Shown one piece after another: positions 11,063 through 19,891 of a DNA stretch of 64,000 nt. The position numbers were made by a program, and so were the translations under genes. The stretch is taken from positions 744,001-808,000 of the forward strand of contig CAVYTO010000002.1 of assembly GCA_963771505.1 (NCBI GenBank), written 5' to 3'. The first letter of the stretch is position 1; each line of letters starts with the position of its first letter. The notes beneath the pieces are model-generated. The model ran no database searches. It saw only the letters and a program-made list of their open reading frames with translations, and was not told where the DNA came from. Origin of the DNA: JAJPHW01 sp963771505 (GTDB lineage: Bacteria > Acidobacteriota > Terriglobia > Terriglobales > Acidobacteriaceae).

Positions 11063-12565
11063 GTGAGAACTTTTTTTAGATTTTCAGTGATGCTGGCGTT
11101 TGCCGTCGGCTGTGCTGCACAGACCGCTCCCCCACTCAAAGCAGCTGACTTGCAGGCGGACGCCAAAATCCTCCGCAGCGCGTATGAACAACTGCATCCC
11201 GGGCTGTACCGGTACAACAGCAAAGCGCAAATGGATGACGCTTTCAGTGCGCTCGACCGGCAACTCGACCACGACCAGAGCTTGGAAGATGCGTTCGTCG
11301 CGTTCTCAGAGTTTGCGGCGGTTGTAAAGTGCGGGCACACGCAGGCGAACCCTTTCAACCAGTCAAAATTGGTCGTCGAAAGTCTCTTCAAGAACCAACC
11401 GCGGCTGCCTTTTTATTTCGAGTGGCTGGATCGGCACATGATCGTCACGCGGGACTTCACTCCCGGCGGCAGCCTGCCCTCAGGCACCGAGGTGCTGAAG
11501 ATCAATGGCGTGGACACAGGGAAGATCCTCGCCATGCTTTTACCCATCACGCGAGCGGATGGAGCCAATGACGATAAGCGCATCGCTCAACTTGCCGTGA
11601 ACGGGGACAGTGAATACGAAACGTTCGATATTTATTATCCGATGTTCTTTGCCTACAGCAATTCTGACATCGCATTGTCAGTGAAGAAGCCAAAGCAGCG
11701 TAAGGCGGAACAGATCGCTGTGAAACCACTGACGTTCGAGGAGCGAGTGGCGCCAATCAAGCGGCGTGAGGCTCAGCGTAAGGGCGGCGGCGATGCGCTT
11801 TTTGACTGGAAATACTTGGCGGACGGCAGCGCCTATCTACGTATGTCCACTTGGGCGCTCTATGACAGCAAGTGGGACTGGAAGAGTTGGCTGGATGATC
11901 GGCTGAACGAAGCAGTCGGGCGCAATGCGCCGGGGTTGATCGTCGATTTGCGCGGTAATGAAGGCGGAAATGATGTCGGCAATGAGATCATTTCCCACCT
12001 GATTGATGCGCCGATTACGCTGTCGCCAATGCGGCGGCTCGTCCGGTATCGCAAGATTCCGTCGGACCTGGCACCGTATCTCGATACGTGGGATAAGAGT
12101 TTTTTAGATTGGGGAACGGCTGCAACAGACCTTGCCGCCCCCTGGCCGACGGCCCCCGCGTCAGTGCCCTACTTTAAGCTCGTGCGTTACGATGACGACG
12201 CGTCTGGCGATGTAATTAAACCATCGGCAAAGCGTTTCCTGGGCAAAGTGATAGTGCTAATCGATGCAAATAATAGCTCGGCGACCTTTCAGTTCGCTCA
12301 GAACATCCAGCGCAACCATCTGGGCATGCTGGTTGGCCAGCCCACCGGCGGTAGCCAACGAGGGATTAACGGCGGGGCGTTCTTCTTTTTACGGCTTCCT
12401 CACTCTGGCATAGAGATGGATCTGCCACTCATCGGAACTTTTCCTCCTTCGCCCATGCCGGATGCAGGAGTGACTCCGGACATCGCCGTCAGGCCGACCG
12501 CGACGGATATTGTCGATGGACGCGATGCCGGGCTGGCCGCAGCCACTGCCGCGATAGGGCGGTGA
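11063..12565 (+). CDS. Secreted S41-family serine peptidase
   Basis: 500 residues from a GTG start, with an alternative ATG at 11090. The N-terminus MLAFAVGCAAQTAPPLKA looks like a signal peptide with possible lipoprotein character (VGC). The C-terminal half carries the tail-specific protease fold: GLIVDLRGNEGGND, then VIVLIDANNSSATFQFAQN with the catalytic Ser near residue 404, and VGQPTGGSQRG. The region between resembles the atypical PDZ-like insert of secreted S41 peptidases. Substrate unknown. It stands alone on the plus strand with no clear operon partner. Confidence 0.85.
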   Translation: MRTFFRFSVMLAFAVGCAAQTAPPLKAADLQADAKILRSAYEQLHPGLYRYNSKAQMDDAFSALDRQLDHDQSLEDAFVAFSEFAAVVKCGHTQANPFNQSKLVVESLFKNQPRLPFYFEWLDRHMIVTRDFTPGGSLPSGTEVLKINGVDTGKILAMLLPITRADGANDDKRIAQLAVNGDSEYETFDIYYPMFFAYSNSDIALSVKKPKQRKAEQIAVKPLTFEERVAPIKRREAQRKGGGDALFDWKYLADGSAYLRMSTWALYDSKWDWKSWLDDRLNEAVGRNAPGLIVDLRGNEGGNDVGNEIISHLIDAPITLSPMRRLVRYRKIPSDLAPYLDTWDKSFLDWGTAATDLAAPWPTAPASVPYFKLVRYDDDASGDVIKPSAKRFLGKVIVLIDANNSSATFQFAQNIQRNHLGMLVGQPTGGSQRGINGGAFFFLRLPHSGIEMDLPLIGTFPPSPMPDAGVTPDIAVRPTATDIVDGRDAGLAAATAAIGR

Positions 12566-12693
12566 AGAACAGCTTCTCATCGCCGAATTTGACCTGCATC
12601 TCGCCTCTTTGCTACGGTAGTTAGTTTCCCTCATATTCTGCTAACGGTCGATTCCGGCAGTCCGCAGCGCGAAACAGAAGCGAGAATTTATTC

Positions 12694-13872
12694 ATGGCTA
12701 TCAAATTCAAGGGCGTGGACTTTATCGAATTCGACACGATGTTGAGCGATGACGAGCGCCTGGTGCGCGACACCGCCCGCAAATTCATTGAAGACAACTT
12801 GATTCCGATCATTGAAGAGTGCAACCGCGCGGGGCGTTTCCCGCGCGAATTGGTAAAGCCCATGGCTGATATGGGTTTTTTCGGCGCCAGCTTGAAAGGA
12901 TATGGCTGCGCGGGAATGTCGAACGTTGAGTATGGGTTGGTCACGCAGGAACTCGAGCGTGGCGACTCCGGGGTGAGAAGCTTTGTCAGCGTGCAGTCGG
13001 CGCTGGTAATGTATCCGATCTACGCGTTCGGCACCGATGATCAGAAAAATAAATGGCTGCCAGCGATGCAACAGGGTGAAAAGCTTGGATGCTTCGGACT
13101 GACCGAGCCAGATTTTGGCTCAAATCCGGGCGGCATGCGTACGCGCGCCAGAAAAGTTGGGAACGAATACGTTCTGAATGGCGAGAAGATGTGGATTACG
13201 TCGGGTTCGATTGCCGACGTTGCGGTCATCTGGGCGAAAGTCGAGAACGAGGAGAATAAAGTCCGCGGATTTCTGGTGGAGACCGATCGCCCCGGCTTTA
13301 AAGCTGAAGATATTCATGGGAAGTGGTCGCTACGGGCGTCGGTGACCTCCGGACTTTCGTTGCAGGACGTTCACATTCCCGAAGCTAATCTGCTGCCGGG
13401 TTCGATGGGACTCAAATCTCCGCTGATGTGCCTGAACCAGGCGCGCTATGGCATTTCCTGGGGCGCGATTGGCGCGGCCATGGCTTGTTACGATTGCGCG
13501 CTGCAATATTCCCTGTTGCGCAAGCAGTTCCGCGATCAGCCCATTGCCTCGCACCAATTGATCCAGGAAAAGCTCGCGTGGATGATTACCGAGATCACAA
13601 AAGCACAACTGCTGTGCCTGCAAGTGGGCAAGCTGAAAGACCAGAAAAAAGCCGAGCATTACCACATCTCGATGGCGAAGCGGAACAACGTCTGGATGGC
13701 GCTTGAATGTGCGCGCCTGTCGCGGGATGTGCTGGGCGCGAACGGCGTGGCGGACGATTATCCGATCATGCGTCACATGATGAACCTGGAATCGGTGAAA
13801 ACATACGAGGGAACGCAGGACATCCACACCCTAATTATTGGATCGAGAATTACGGGGATTGACGCGTTCTAG
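12694..13872 (+). CDS. gcdH: Glutaryl-CoA dehydrogenase
   Basis: This FAD enzyme oxidises and decarboxylates glutaryl-CoA to crotonyl-CoA in lysine and tryptophan breakdown. The 392-residue length is typical. GDSGVRSFVSVQSALVMYPI is the glutaryl-CoA-specific segment. Generic acyl-CoA dehydrogenase motifs follow (CFGLTEPDFGSNPGG, WITSGSIAD). Near the C-terminus, MMNLESVKTYEGTQDIHTLI places the catalytic Glu at about residue 372. No other lysine-degradation genes sit beside it. The neighbouring SDR is convergent, with its stop only 13 bases away. Confidence 0.92.
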   Translation: MAIKFKGVDFIEFDTMLSDDERLVRDTARKFIEDNLIPIIEECNRAGRFPRELVKPMADMGFFGASLKGYGCAGMSNVEYGLVTQELERGDSGVRSFVSVQSALVMYPIYAFGTDDQKNKWLPAMQQGEKLGCFGLTEPDFGSNPGGMRTRARKVGNEYVLNGEKMWITSGSIADVAVIWAKVENEENKVRGFLVETDRPGFKAEDIHGKWSLRASVTSGLSLQDVHIPEANLLPGSMGLKSPLMCLNQARYGISWGAIGAAMACYDCALQYSLLRKQFRDQPIASHQLIQEKLAWMITEITKAQLLCLQVGKLKDQKKAEHYHISMAKRNNVWMALECARLSRDVLGANGVADDYPIMRHMMNLESVKTYEGTQDIHTLIIGSRITGIDAF

Positions 13873-13885
13873 AGGCAGCCCGTGC

Positions 13886-14617
13886 TTAGAGTGAACCGCT
13901 GGTGGGCCTGATAGTCAGTTCTTCAATCGTGGCTTCTGGCGGGAGCTTCAGCGCATCTACGACGGCGCGGGCCACGGTGTCTGGGGAAATCATCTTTTTT
14001 CGCGGGGCGTCCGGCCAGAACGTTTCCCAAATCTCTGTGTCGGTCGCGCCCGGCAACAGCGCGATGACGCGAATTCCACGCGGGCGGAGCTCTTCTCTTA
14101 GAGCATTCGTAAAGCCGAGCGCGCCGTGCTTCGATGCGACATAGGCGGACGACCCGGCGAAAGTCGTCTTCGCGGCTACCGACAGATTGTTGACGATGGT
14201 TGAGCCGTCGCGCATTAAAGGCAAAGCAGCCTGGGTCACCAGAAACGTTCCGTTGAGGTTGGTTTCGATCACCTCGCGCCATGATGAGAATGGGAGTTTG
14301 TCGACGACGAGATTGGGATGGGCAACGCCGGCGTTGTTGATCAGGACGTCCAGACGCGGAACATTGCCACGGACTACAGCGAAAAGCGACTCGACCGCCA
14401 TGGGGATGCGAACGTCGCAGGTCATCGGCAAAAGCGGAATCTCATACTTTGCCAGATCAGCTACGGCGTCGTTCAGCGAGGCCTGGTTGCGAGCGGTGAG
14501 CACTAGGCCGCATCCTTCGGCAGCCAAGGCGTGGGCGATGGCAAGGCCGATGCCGCGATTGCCGCCGGTGACGAGGGCGGTCTTGCCGTCGAAATGGCGT
14601 GGAGATTTTGCAGACAT
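13886..14617 (-). CDS. SDR-family NAD(P)-dependent oxidoreductase
   Basis: 243 residues with a classical short-chain dehydrogenase layout: cofactor motif TGGNRGIG at 17-24, NNAG at 94-97, catalytic Ser146, Tyr159 and Lys163 (YVASK). Substrate cannot be read from sequence. It lies downstream of folE and two PTPS-like genes on the same strand, separated by 128 bases that hold two short repeats. Sepiapterin reductase is an SDR that completes tetrahydrobiopterin synthesis, so a pterin role is possible. That is an inference from context only. Confidence 0.85.
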   Translation of the reverse strand: MSAKSPRHFDGKTALVTGGNRGIGLAIAHALAAEGCGLVLTARNQASLNDAVADLAKYEIPLLPMTCDVRIPMAVESLFAVVRGNVPRLDVLINNAGVAHPNLVVDKLPFSSWREVIETNLNGTFLVTQAALPLMRDGSTIVNNLSVAAKTTFAGSSAYVASKHGALGFTNALREELRPRGIRVIALLPGATDTEIWETFWPDAPRKKMISPDTVARAVVDALKLPPEATIEELTIRPTSGSL

Positions 14618-14647
14618 CGATTAGCCGAAGACGAAAAGCGGATTCCT

Positions 14648-14738
14648 CGTCGCTGTGCTCCTCGGAATGACAATAATAATAGATGTCGGGATGCCAGTGA
14701 GCAGCAAACCCCGTCGCTCTGCTCCGCGGAATGACAAT
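14648..14738. repeat. Two copies of a short dispersed repeat
   Basis: A 27-base unit occurs at 14648-14674 and 14712-14738 with 25 of 27 identical bases (CGTCGCT.TGCTCC.CGGA core). The same general pattern, GC-rich with a GGAATGACA or GGGATGACG tail, reappears near 20292-20336 and in related form near 56139-56185. It looks like a REP-like intergenic repeat. The two copies fill the gap between folE and the SDR gene. Confidence 0.6.
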
Positions 14739-14745
14739 ATGTTAG

Positions 14746-15345
14746 CTAGATTCCGTGTTCGCGGTTGCGAATTAGCGACAGGAACTCCGTACGGGTCTCC
14801 TGCTCGTCGCGGAAGCATCCCAGCATGGCGGAGGTGACCGTGGCGGAATGCTGCTTTTCCACGCCGCGCATCATCATGCACAGGTGACGCGCTTCGATCA
14901 CAACGCCGACTCCTTGCGGCTGGATGGCTTCCTGAATGGTCTCGGCCACTTGCGTGGTCAGGCGCTCCTGAATCTGCAACCGGCGAGAGAAAATCTCGAT
15001 CAGCCGCGGAATCTTGCTGAGTCCGACGACCTTGCCGTTGGGAATATACGCCACATGCACTTTGCCGAAGAATGGCAGCATGTGATGTTCGCAGAGGCTG
15101 AACATCTCGATGTCTTTCACGATCACCATCTCGTCGTAGTTGACGGTGAACAGGGCTTTTTGGAGCATGGCCTGGGCATCTTCTTTGTAGCCGCGAGTAA
15201 GGTGTTCGTAGGCGTGGTGGACACGCTCGGGCGTCTGCACGAGGCCTTCGCGCTTCGGGTCTTCCCCTAGACGCACGAGCATCTCGCGGACCAATTCTTC
15301 GAAGGTGGCGCTCGTTACGGTCGGGATCTCGGTGGTCACAGGCAT
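14746..15345 (-). CDS. folE: GTP cyclohydrolase I
   Basis: Converts GTP to 7,8-dihydroneopterin triphosphate, the entry step to folate and biopterin. It has 199 residues from the ATG at 15345, which follows GGGGAGAA by about five bases. A start five codons earlier is possible but less well placed. Zinc ligands are visible as Cys85 and His88 (SLCEHHMLPF) and Cys156 (ARHLCMMMRGV). QERLTTQVA is also characteristic. It starts 23 bases after the end of a PTPS-like gene, so the enzyme and the presumed next pathway step are probably co-transcribed. Confidence 0.95.
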   Translation of the reverse strand: MPVTTEIPTVTSATFEELVREMLVRLGEDPKREGLVQTPERVHHAYEHLTRGYKEDAQAMLQKALFTVNYDEMVIVKDIEMFSLCEHHMLPFFGKVHVAYIPNGKVVGLSKIPRLIEIFSRRLQIQERLTTQVAETIQEAIQPQGVGVVIEARHLCMMMRGVEKQHSATVTSAMLGCFRDEQETRTEFLSLIRNREHGI

Positions 15346-15368
15346 AAATTCTCCCCGCACGGTCGGCT

Positions 15369-15791
15369 TCAGTGTCGTATCTCGCCGCCGCCAGCGTATT
15401 CAAACGAATTCATCATGGTCTCTTCAAACCGTATCTTTTCAAGATGAGCGTGGGTGAATCCGCGCTGCAAAATATCGAAGATGACGACGCACAGGTTTTC
15501 AGTGGAAGGTATCGTGCTGGCAAACGCCGGAAGCGTGTTCAGGTTCTGGAGATCGAACGGCCCGATAATTTGGTTGTTCACAAATCCGTCGAGGTCGGTG
15601 AGATTGCACACCATGCCGGTGTCGGCTACGACCTGGCCGCTGACCGTCACTTCCAACATGTAGTTGTGGCCGTGGCCGTGAGGGTTGTTGCACTTGCCGT
15701 AAACGGTTTGGTTCTCTTCCGCCGACAGCGCGTCGTTATGCAGGCGGTGCGAAGCCGAGAACATGTAACGGCGCGTCAGGTAAGCTTTCAT
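15369..15791 (-). CDS. PTPS-like protein lacking the catalytic-triad His
   Basis: 140 residues of the 6-pyruvoyl-tetrahydropterin synthase / QueD family. Zinc ligands His15, His40 and His42 (SASHRL, NPHGHGHNY), catalytic Cys34 and Glu124 are kept. Where the family has Asp-His (triad Asp88-His89 in rat PTPS), this protein reads PFDLQNLN, so Asp80 is kept but the His is Leu81. The phosphate-eliminating chemistry may therefore be altered. Its start overlaps the stop of the intact paralogue by four bases, and it precedes folE by 23 bases. It could be a partner subunit, a changed-specificity enzyme, or a decaying duplicate. Confidence 0.85.
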   Translation of the reverse strand: MKAYLTRRYMFSASHRLHNDALSAEENQTVYGKCNNPHGHGHNYMLEVTVSGQVVADTGMVCNLTDLDGFVNNQIIGPFDLQNLNTLPAFASTIPSTENLCVVIFDILQRGFTHAHLEKIRFEETMMNSFEYAGGGEIRH

Positions 15792-16198
15792 GCTTCCCCG
15801 TAGAAATCCGCATAGAGGTCTGGGGTTTCGTAGACGCGGACGCGATGAAGTTGTGCGGCTTTGAGTTTAGACGCAAGCCGCTGCCATATGGCAATCGCAA
15901 GATTTTCGGTGGTCGGGATGCGCGTGAAGAACTCGGGAACTTCTTTGTTGAGGAAACGATGGTCCATGGCGTCGAGGACTTCGCGATGCATGGTTTGCTT
16001 GAGTTCGCCAAGGTCAACAACGAAACCCGAGCGCGGATCAACTTCACCTTTCACCGTCACTTCGAGTGTGTAGTTGTGCCCGTGTCCATTGGGATTATTG
16101 CATTTGCCGAAGACGCGCAGGTTCTCTTCCGCACTAAATTGAGGGTTGTGATAGTAGTGCGAAGCGGCGAATTCGGCTTTGCGGGTTAGGTAGACCAA
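15788..16198 (-). CDS. 6-pyruvoyl-tetrahydropterin synthase / 6-carboxytetrahydropterin synthase
   Basis: 136 residues with a complete active site: zinc ligands His14, His39 and His41, catalytic Cys33, the Asp79-His80 pair (AMDHRFLN) and Glu124 (VYETPD). The segment SAEENLRVFGKCNNPNGHGHNY resembles eukaryotic PTPS more than E. coli QueD, which has CxxLHGH. It may make 6-pyruvoyl-tetrahydropterin for biopterin, or 6-carboxytetrahydropterin for queuosine. No other queuosine genes are nearby, while folE follows two genes downstream. It is coupled by ATGA overlap to its paralogue and starts 21 bases after the GT2 gene. Confidence 0.87.
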   Translation of the reverse strand: MVYLTRKAEFAASHYYHNPQFSAEENLRVFGKCNNPNGHGHNYTLEVTVKGEVDPRSGFVVDLGELKQTMHREVLDAMDHRFLNKEVPEFFTRIPTTENLAIAIWQRLASKLKAAQLHRVRVYETPDLYADFYGEA

Positions 16199-16219
16199 AA
16201 TAATCGTTCCTTTTTAACG

Positions 16220-17281
16220 TTATTGAAGTGGCGCAGCCCGCATGGCGGTAGCGTCTTGCCGTTGAGGCACGGTTGCATAGTTCCTGCCCTTCCAAGCGAC
16301 GATTCCCTTCGTGTAGAACAGCCATGAACGAAGCAAAAGATAAGAAAATAGTGGAAGCCCAAATGGCGACAGTGCGGTTGCACCCCACGAAAAATGCGCG
16401 GTGCGAATTCTCGCAAGGAGAAAGCCGATCGCTGCCACAGTAACGGCCAAAAAAAGAATGGCAAGCGACGGATTGACGACCCTCCAAGCAATCAGCGCCA
16501 TAAAACAGCTTGCAAGGATCAGCCAAAACTCCAGAAGACGAAACACTGCGAGTCGCACTGGCGACGGAAATAGCAGTACAAGATTTTTAGTCCATCCTTC
16601 TCGCAGCTCGCCGAAGCTGCGATACATGCGGGTGCGAACGGCATCGCCGCCATAGCGAAAGAAGATTCGATAACCAGATTGTTTGAAAGCGCGGGCCAGA
16701 GCGACATCTTCGAGCAAGCTGCCGGCAACTACGGCTTGGCCACCCACCGCTTCGTAGGCCTCGCGAGAAACTAAGATGTATTGCCCATTGGCAGCAGCCG
16801 ACGGAGATTCGGGATCGTTGATGTCACTCAGCCGATACCGCGAAGTGAGTTCCGCAAAGATCACGGGCATCACGGCTTTCTCCCAAAAGCCATGGACTTC
16901 CTGTTCCGGCGAGAACGATAGAAGCTCGACTTGACGTTCAACCGCTTCGGTCAGACTTCGCTTCACGGAACCGGGCAAATGAACGGTGTCCGCGTCGGTG
17001 AAAAGTAGCCAAGCACCATGGGCCTGCGTGGCACCTGCGCGCATGGCATTATTCTTCCCGGTCCATCCGGAACGCAGCGGCCCAGCGTCGATGACCCGCA
17101 CGCCATCGAAAGACTCGGCGATCTGGCGTGTTCGGTCGGAAGAATCATCATCCACAACGATGATTTCGAAAATCGCGCCGGTCTGCGCGACCAGCGATTC
17201 CAGGCATCTGCCCAGGCACTCTTCCTCGTTGCGAGCGGGCACGATCACCGAGATTTGCGGAAGGTGCGAATGCACGCCCAT
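16220..17281 (-). CDS. Membrane-bound family 2 glycosyltransferase
   Basis: 353 residues from the ATG at 17281. A longer open frame upstream lacks GT2 features and would cross the divergent tlpA start. The GT-A domain is clear: ISVIVPARNEEE, EIIVVDDDSSD, LLFTDADT as the metal-binding region, and LLEDVALARAF in the acceptor part. About four hydrophobic segments near the C-terminus anchor it in the membrane. It resembles the second GT2 at 40237-41388 in layout. It heads the minus-strand pterin block, but a glycosyltransferase has no obvious role in that pathway. The acceptor is unknown. Confidence 0.85.
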   Translation of the reverse strand: MGVHSHLPQISVIVPARNEEECLGRCLESLVAQTGAIFEIIVVDDDSSDRTRQIAESFDGVRVIDAGPLRSGWTGKNNAMRAGATQAHGAWLLFTDADTVHLPGSVKRSLTEAVERQVELLSFSPEQEVHGFWEKAVMPVIFAELTSRYRLSDINDPESPSAAANGQYILVSREAYEAVGGQAVVAGSLLEDVALARAFKQSGYRIFFRYGGDAVRTRMYRSFGELREGWTKNLVLLFPSPVRLAVFRLLEFWLILASCFMALIAWRVVNPSLAILFLAVTVAAIGFLLARIRTAHFSWGATALSPFGLPLFSYLLLRSWLFYTKGIVAWKGRNYATVPQRQDATAMRAAPLQ

Positions 17282-17305
17282 AAGATGCTTCTGTATTATA
17301 AATAG

Positions 17306-17800
17306 GTGCGACGCGCCCTTCCCTTCCTTGCCATTATCTTTACCCTTACGCTGGCCGGTTGTTACAGCGGCTCTATGCCGCCGCGAATCGGGACGGCCGC
17401 GCCAGATTTCACGGTGACAGACTCCGACCGCAAGGTGAGCCTGCACGACCTGCATGGCCATATTGTCATCTTGAATTTCTGGGCAACATGGTGCTCGCCC
17501 TGCGTAGAAGAAATGCCGTCATTGCTTCAGCTGCAAGAGCGTTTCAGGAGCAAGGGAGTTACGGTGCTTGCAGTGAGCATCGACGATGACCAGAACGCCT
17601 ACCGCCAGTTTCTTAAAGACCACAAAATTGATTTTATGACCGTCCGCGATCCGGCCAAACAAAGCAGCAATCTTTATGGGACGTTTAAATATCCCGAGAC
17701 TTACGTCATTGACCGAAATGGAATAGTCCGGCGAAAGTTTATTGGCGCAGTGGAATGGAGCCAGCCGGAAATTGTGGAGTACCTGAACCGCCTACAATAG
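17306..17800 (+). CDS. TlpA-family thiol-disulfide oxidoreductase, lipoprotein
   Basis: 164 residues from a GTG start. The signal peptide ends in a lipobox, LAGC with Cys19, so the protein is probably anchored to the outer face of a membrane. The thioredoxin fold carries the redox motif WCSPC (Cys63 and Cys66), followed by AVSIDDDQ and a cis-Pro segment (YPETYVIDRNG). It likely reduces periplasmic disulfides, for example in cytochrome maturation, but no cytochrome genes are adjacent. It is divergent from the GT2 gene, with 24 bases between the two starts. Confidence 0.9.
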   Translation: MRRALPFLAIIFTLTLAGCYSGSMPPRIGTAAPDFTVTDSDRKVSLHDLHGHIVILNFWATWCSPCVEEMPSLLQLQERFRSKGVTVLAVSIDDDQNAYRQFLKDHKIDFMTVRDPAKQSSNLYGTFKYPETYVIDRNGIVRRKFIGAVEWSQPEIVEYLNRLQ

Positions 17801-17831
17801 AACCTATTTTGCGGTGACCGCCAAAGCTTCT

Positions 17832-18011
17832 TCAATCGCCGGATTCGGGTTTTTTCGCATTTTCTCGTCTCGGCGCGACAACAAAGTGAATTCCTAACCT
17901 TGTAAGCAGCAATAGCGGCGCGGACCAGGCGCCGCATCCCACGATCAAGTCGAGCCACGGGTTGTAGATCCAAAGAGTTGGAGGGATGGCGGATTTGACT
18001 GCCTGTTTCAT
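17832..18011 (-). pseudogene. 59-codon reading frame, probably a truncated membrane protein
   Basis: The frame opens with ATG at 18011 and begins MKQAVKSAIPPTLWIYNPWL. A hydrophobic stretch follows (DLIVGCGAWSAPLLLLT), then a polar end and a stop. The NPWLDLIVGCGAWSAPLLLLT segment looks like the N-terminus of a larger multi-pass membrane protein, with the rest missing. No clear ribosome binding site is visible. It may be a genuine tiny membrane protein, but a remnant is more likely. Confidence 0.4.
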
Positions 18012-18113
18012 CTTAGAAACGTGTGCGGGACGAAAACTCAGCTTGAATTATAGGTTTGCATTCGCGTCCCTCGAATAAACGAAAGTAACAGCCCGCTCCT
18101 CTACAATTGTTAA

Positions 18114-19163
18114 GTGAGAAGCTGGGATGCGATCGTTATTGGCGCCGGCATCATTGGGCTTTCGCTGGCTCGCGAGCTCAATAAAGCTGGACTGAAAGTG
18201 CTCGTGGTTGAACGCCACCAGCCCGGCGGCGAGGCATCCCACGCCGCTGCGGGCATGCTCGCGGACTCGGGCGAGATTCTCCTGGGGCTCGCGGACATAG
18301 CGTCCGCCAGCGCGAGGATGTACCCGGAATTTGTGCGCGAGGTTGAAGACGAATCGGGAATGAAAACCGATTTGCGTGAGCACGGCACGATCGTTTTCGC
18401 CGATGCTGACGATCCGCGCGAATGCGACGGTGAGAGCGCGTCACACAAAACGCTGGCCGAACTGGAACCGAATCTCGCTCAGCAGGAGCTTGAAGCGTGT
18501 GTGCTTGAGGAGCGCAGTGTCGATCCGCGGGCGCTAACCCAGGCTTTGTGGGAGTGCGCGAAGCGCCGAAACATAAATATTTCGTCCGGTGCGGAGATTT
18601 TGGAAGTCTTGACCGACAGCGGCAAGGTAGCGGGTGCGCGCACCGCGAAAGCCAGTTATCGCGCTCCGATTGTTGTGAACTGCGCGGGGGCCTGGGCGGG
18701 GAACGTTGAAGGGCTACGGTTCCCTGTCAGGCCTGTGAAAGGACAAATGCTGTGCGTGGTTGGCGCGCCTGTGATTAAGCGCGTGGTTCGAACTCGACAG
18801 GTTTATCTTGTGCCGCGCAGCGATGGCCGAATTGTGATCGGATCAACGCTCGAAGAGGCTGGCTTCGACAAGCGAGTGGATCCGGATGCGATTCAGCACA
18901 TGCACAAGGCTGCGCTGGCCGTCGTGCCAGCTTTGCGCGATCACCGAATCCACGACTCGTGGGCGGGGCTTCGGCCGGGCACACCCGACGGGTTACCGAT
19001 TTTGGGCGAGACGGAAACCGCAGGATATTTTCTCGCTACGGGCCACTTTCGCGACGGAATTCTGCTGGCGCCGGTGTCAGCGCTACTGATGGCCCAGTTG
19101 ATTCGCAGAAATCCACCAATGCACGATCTTCAGGCTTTCAGCCCACAACGTTTTAAGAATTGA
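18114..19163 (+). CDS. thiO: FAD-dependent glycine oxidase, ThiO-like
   Basis: 349 residues from a GTG start. The FAD-binding Rossmann motif VIGAGIIGLSLARE lies at about 8-21, followed by ERHQPGGEASHAAAGML, typical of DadA/ThiO-type amine oxidases. The C-terminal HFRDGILLAPVSA matches the ThiO flavin segment. ThiO makes the imine of glycine used in thiazole formation for thiamine. No thiS, thiG or TPP riboswitch is visible beside it, so another D-amino-acid oxidase role remains possible. It is monocistronic in appearance. Confidence 0.8.
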   Translation: MRSWDAIVIGAGIIGLSLARELNKAGLKVLVVERHQPGGEASHAAAGMLADSGEILLGLADIASASARMYPEFVREVEDESGMKTDLREHGTIVFADADDPRECDGESASHKTLAELEPNLAQQELEACVLEERSVDPRALTQALWECAKRRNINISSGAEILEVLTDSGKVAGARTAKASYRAPIVVNCAGAWAGNVEGLRFPVRPVKGQMLCVVGAPVIKRVVRTRQVYLVPRSDGRIVIGSTLEEAGFDKRVDPDAIQHMHKAALAVVPALRDHRIHDSWAGLRPGTPDGLPILGETETAGYFLATGHFRDGILLAPVSALLMAQLIRRNPPMHDLQAFSPQRFKN

Positions 19164-19230
19164 CGGTTAGCAGGATTCGTCGAGAGTGATAACATCACTG
19201 GCGCACAACACCGCTAACGAGGAGCGACCT

Positions 19231-19767
19231 ATGTCGAAGAGGCACAATGGACTTTGCATTCTCTGCGGCCTTTTAGCCTTTGCTGTTTCGTCATTCGGGC
19301 AACAACCGAATTTCAATGTCAAAACTGGGCTTTGGGAGAGCACGATCACCACCCACATGAGCGGTATACCGCAGCTTCCCGAGGACAAGCTCGCGCAACT
19401 GTCGCCGGAGCAACGCGCGAGAGTCGAGGCGGCCATGCAGGGAATGGCTGCGAATGGCGGCCAGCCACACACCTCCAAGTCGTGTCTCACGAAAGAAAAG
19501 CTGGCCAAGGGATTCGATCCCGCAAACCAGGAAGAGACTCGCTGCAAGCGAACGATTGTGACGAACTCAGCAAAAGTTATCGACATGAAGGAAAACTGTT
19601 CCACCGAGAATGGCACGATGTCCGGTACGTTCCACATCGAAGCGAATGGCACCGAAGCGACCACCGGCAGCATGCACATGGTCATCACGCAGGGCGGCAA
19701 AACGATGACGACCGACGGCACGTTCCAGGGAAAGTGGCTGAGCGCGGACTGCGGCGGCGTCAACTAG
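19231..19767 (+). CDS. Secreted DUF3617 protein
   Basis: 178 residues from the ATG at 19231, which follows GAGGAG by seven bases. An in-frame ATG 15 codons upstream lacks such a site. A signal peptide (LCGLLAFAVSSFGQQ) is followed by the DUF3617 pattern: VKTGLWESTITT, then SCLTKEKLAKGFD, paired cysteines (CKRTIV, ENCST) and a C-terminal GKWLSADCGGVN. Function unknown; these are periplasmic lipocalin-like or beta-rich proteins. No operon partner. Confidence 0.82.
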   Translation: MSKRHNGLCILCGLLAFAVSSFGQQPNFNVKTGLWESTITTHMSGIPQLPEDKLAQLSPEQRARVEAAMQGMAANGGQPHTSKSCLTKEKLAKGFDPANQEETRCKRTIVTNSAKVIDMKENCSTENGTMSGTFHIEANGTEATTGSMHMVITQGGKTMTTDGTFQGKWLSADCGGVN

Positions 19768-19891
19768 CTTGCAAGACTCTAGCGAGAATCGCGTACGGGG
19801 ATTGGCAGCGCTCTATTGCGCAAGCAGTTCACGAGTCGCTGGATTTTGACGTTGTGGATCGTTGCGCGCATTACCGGAAGACTCTGTAAGG

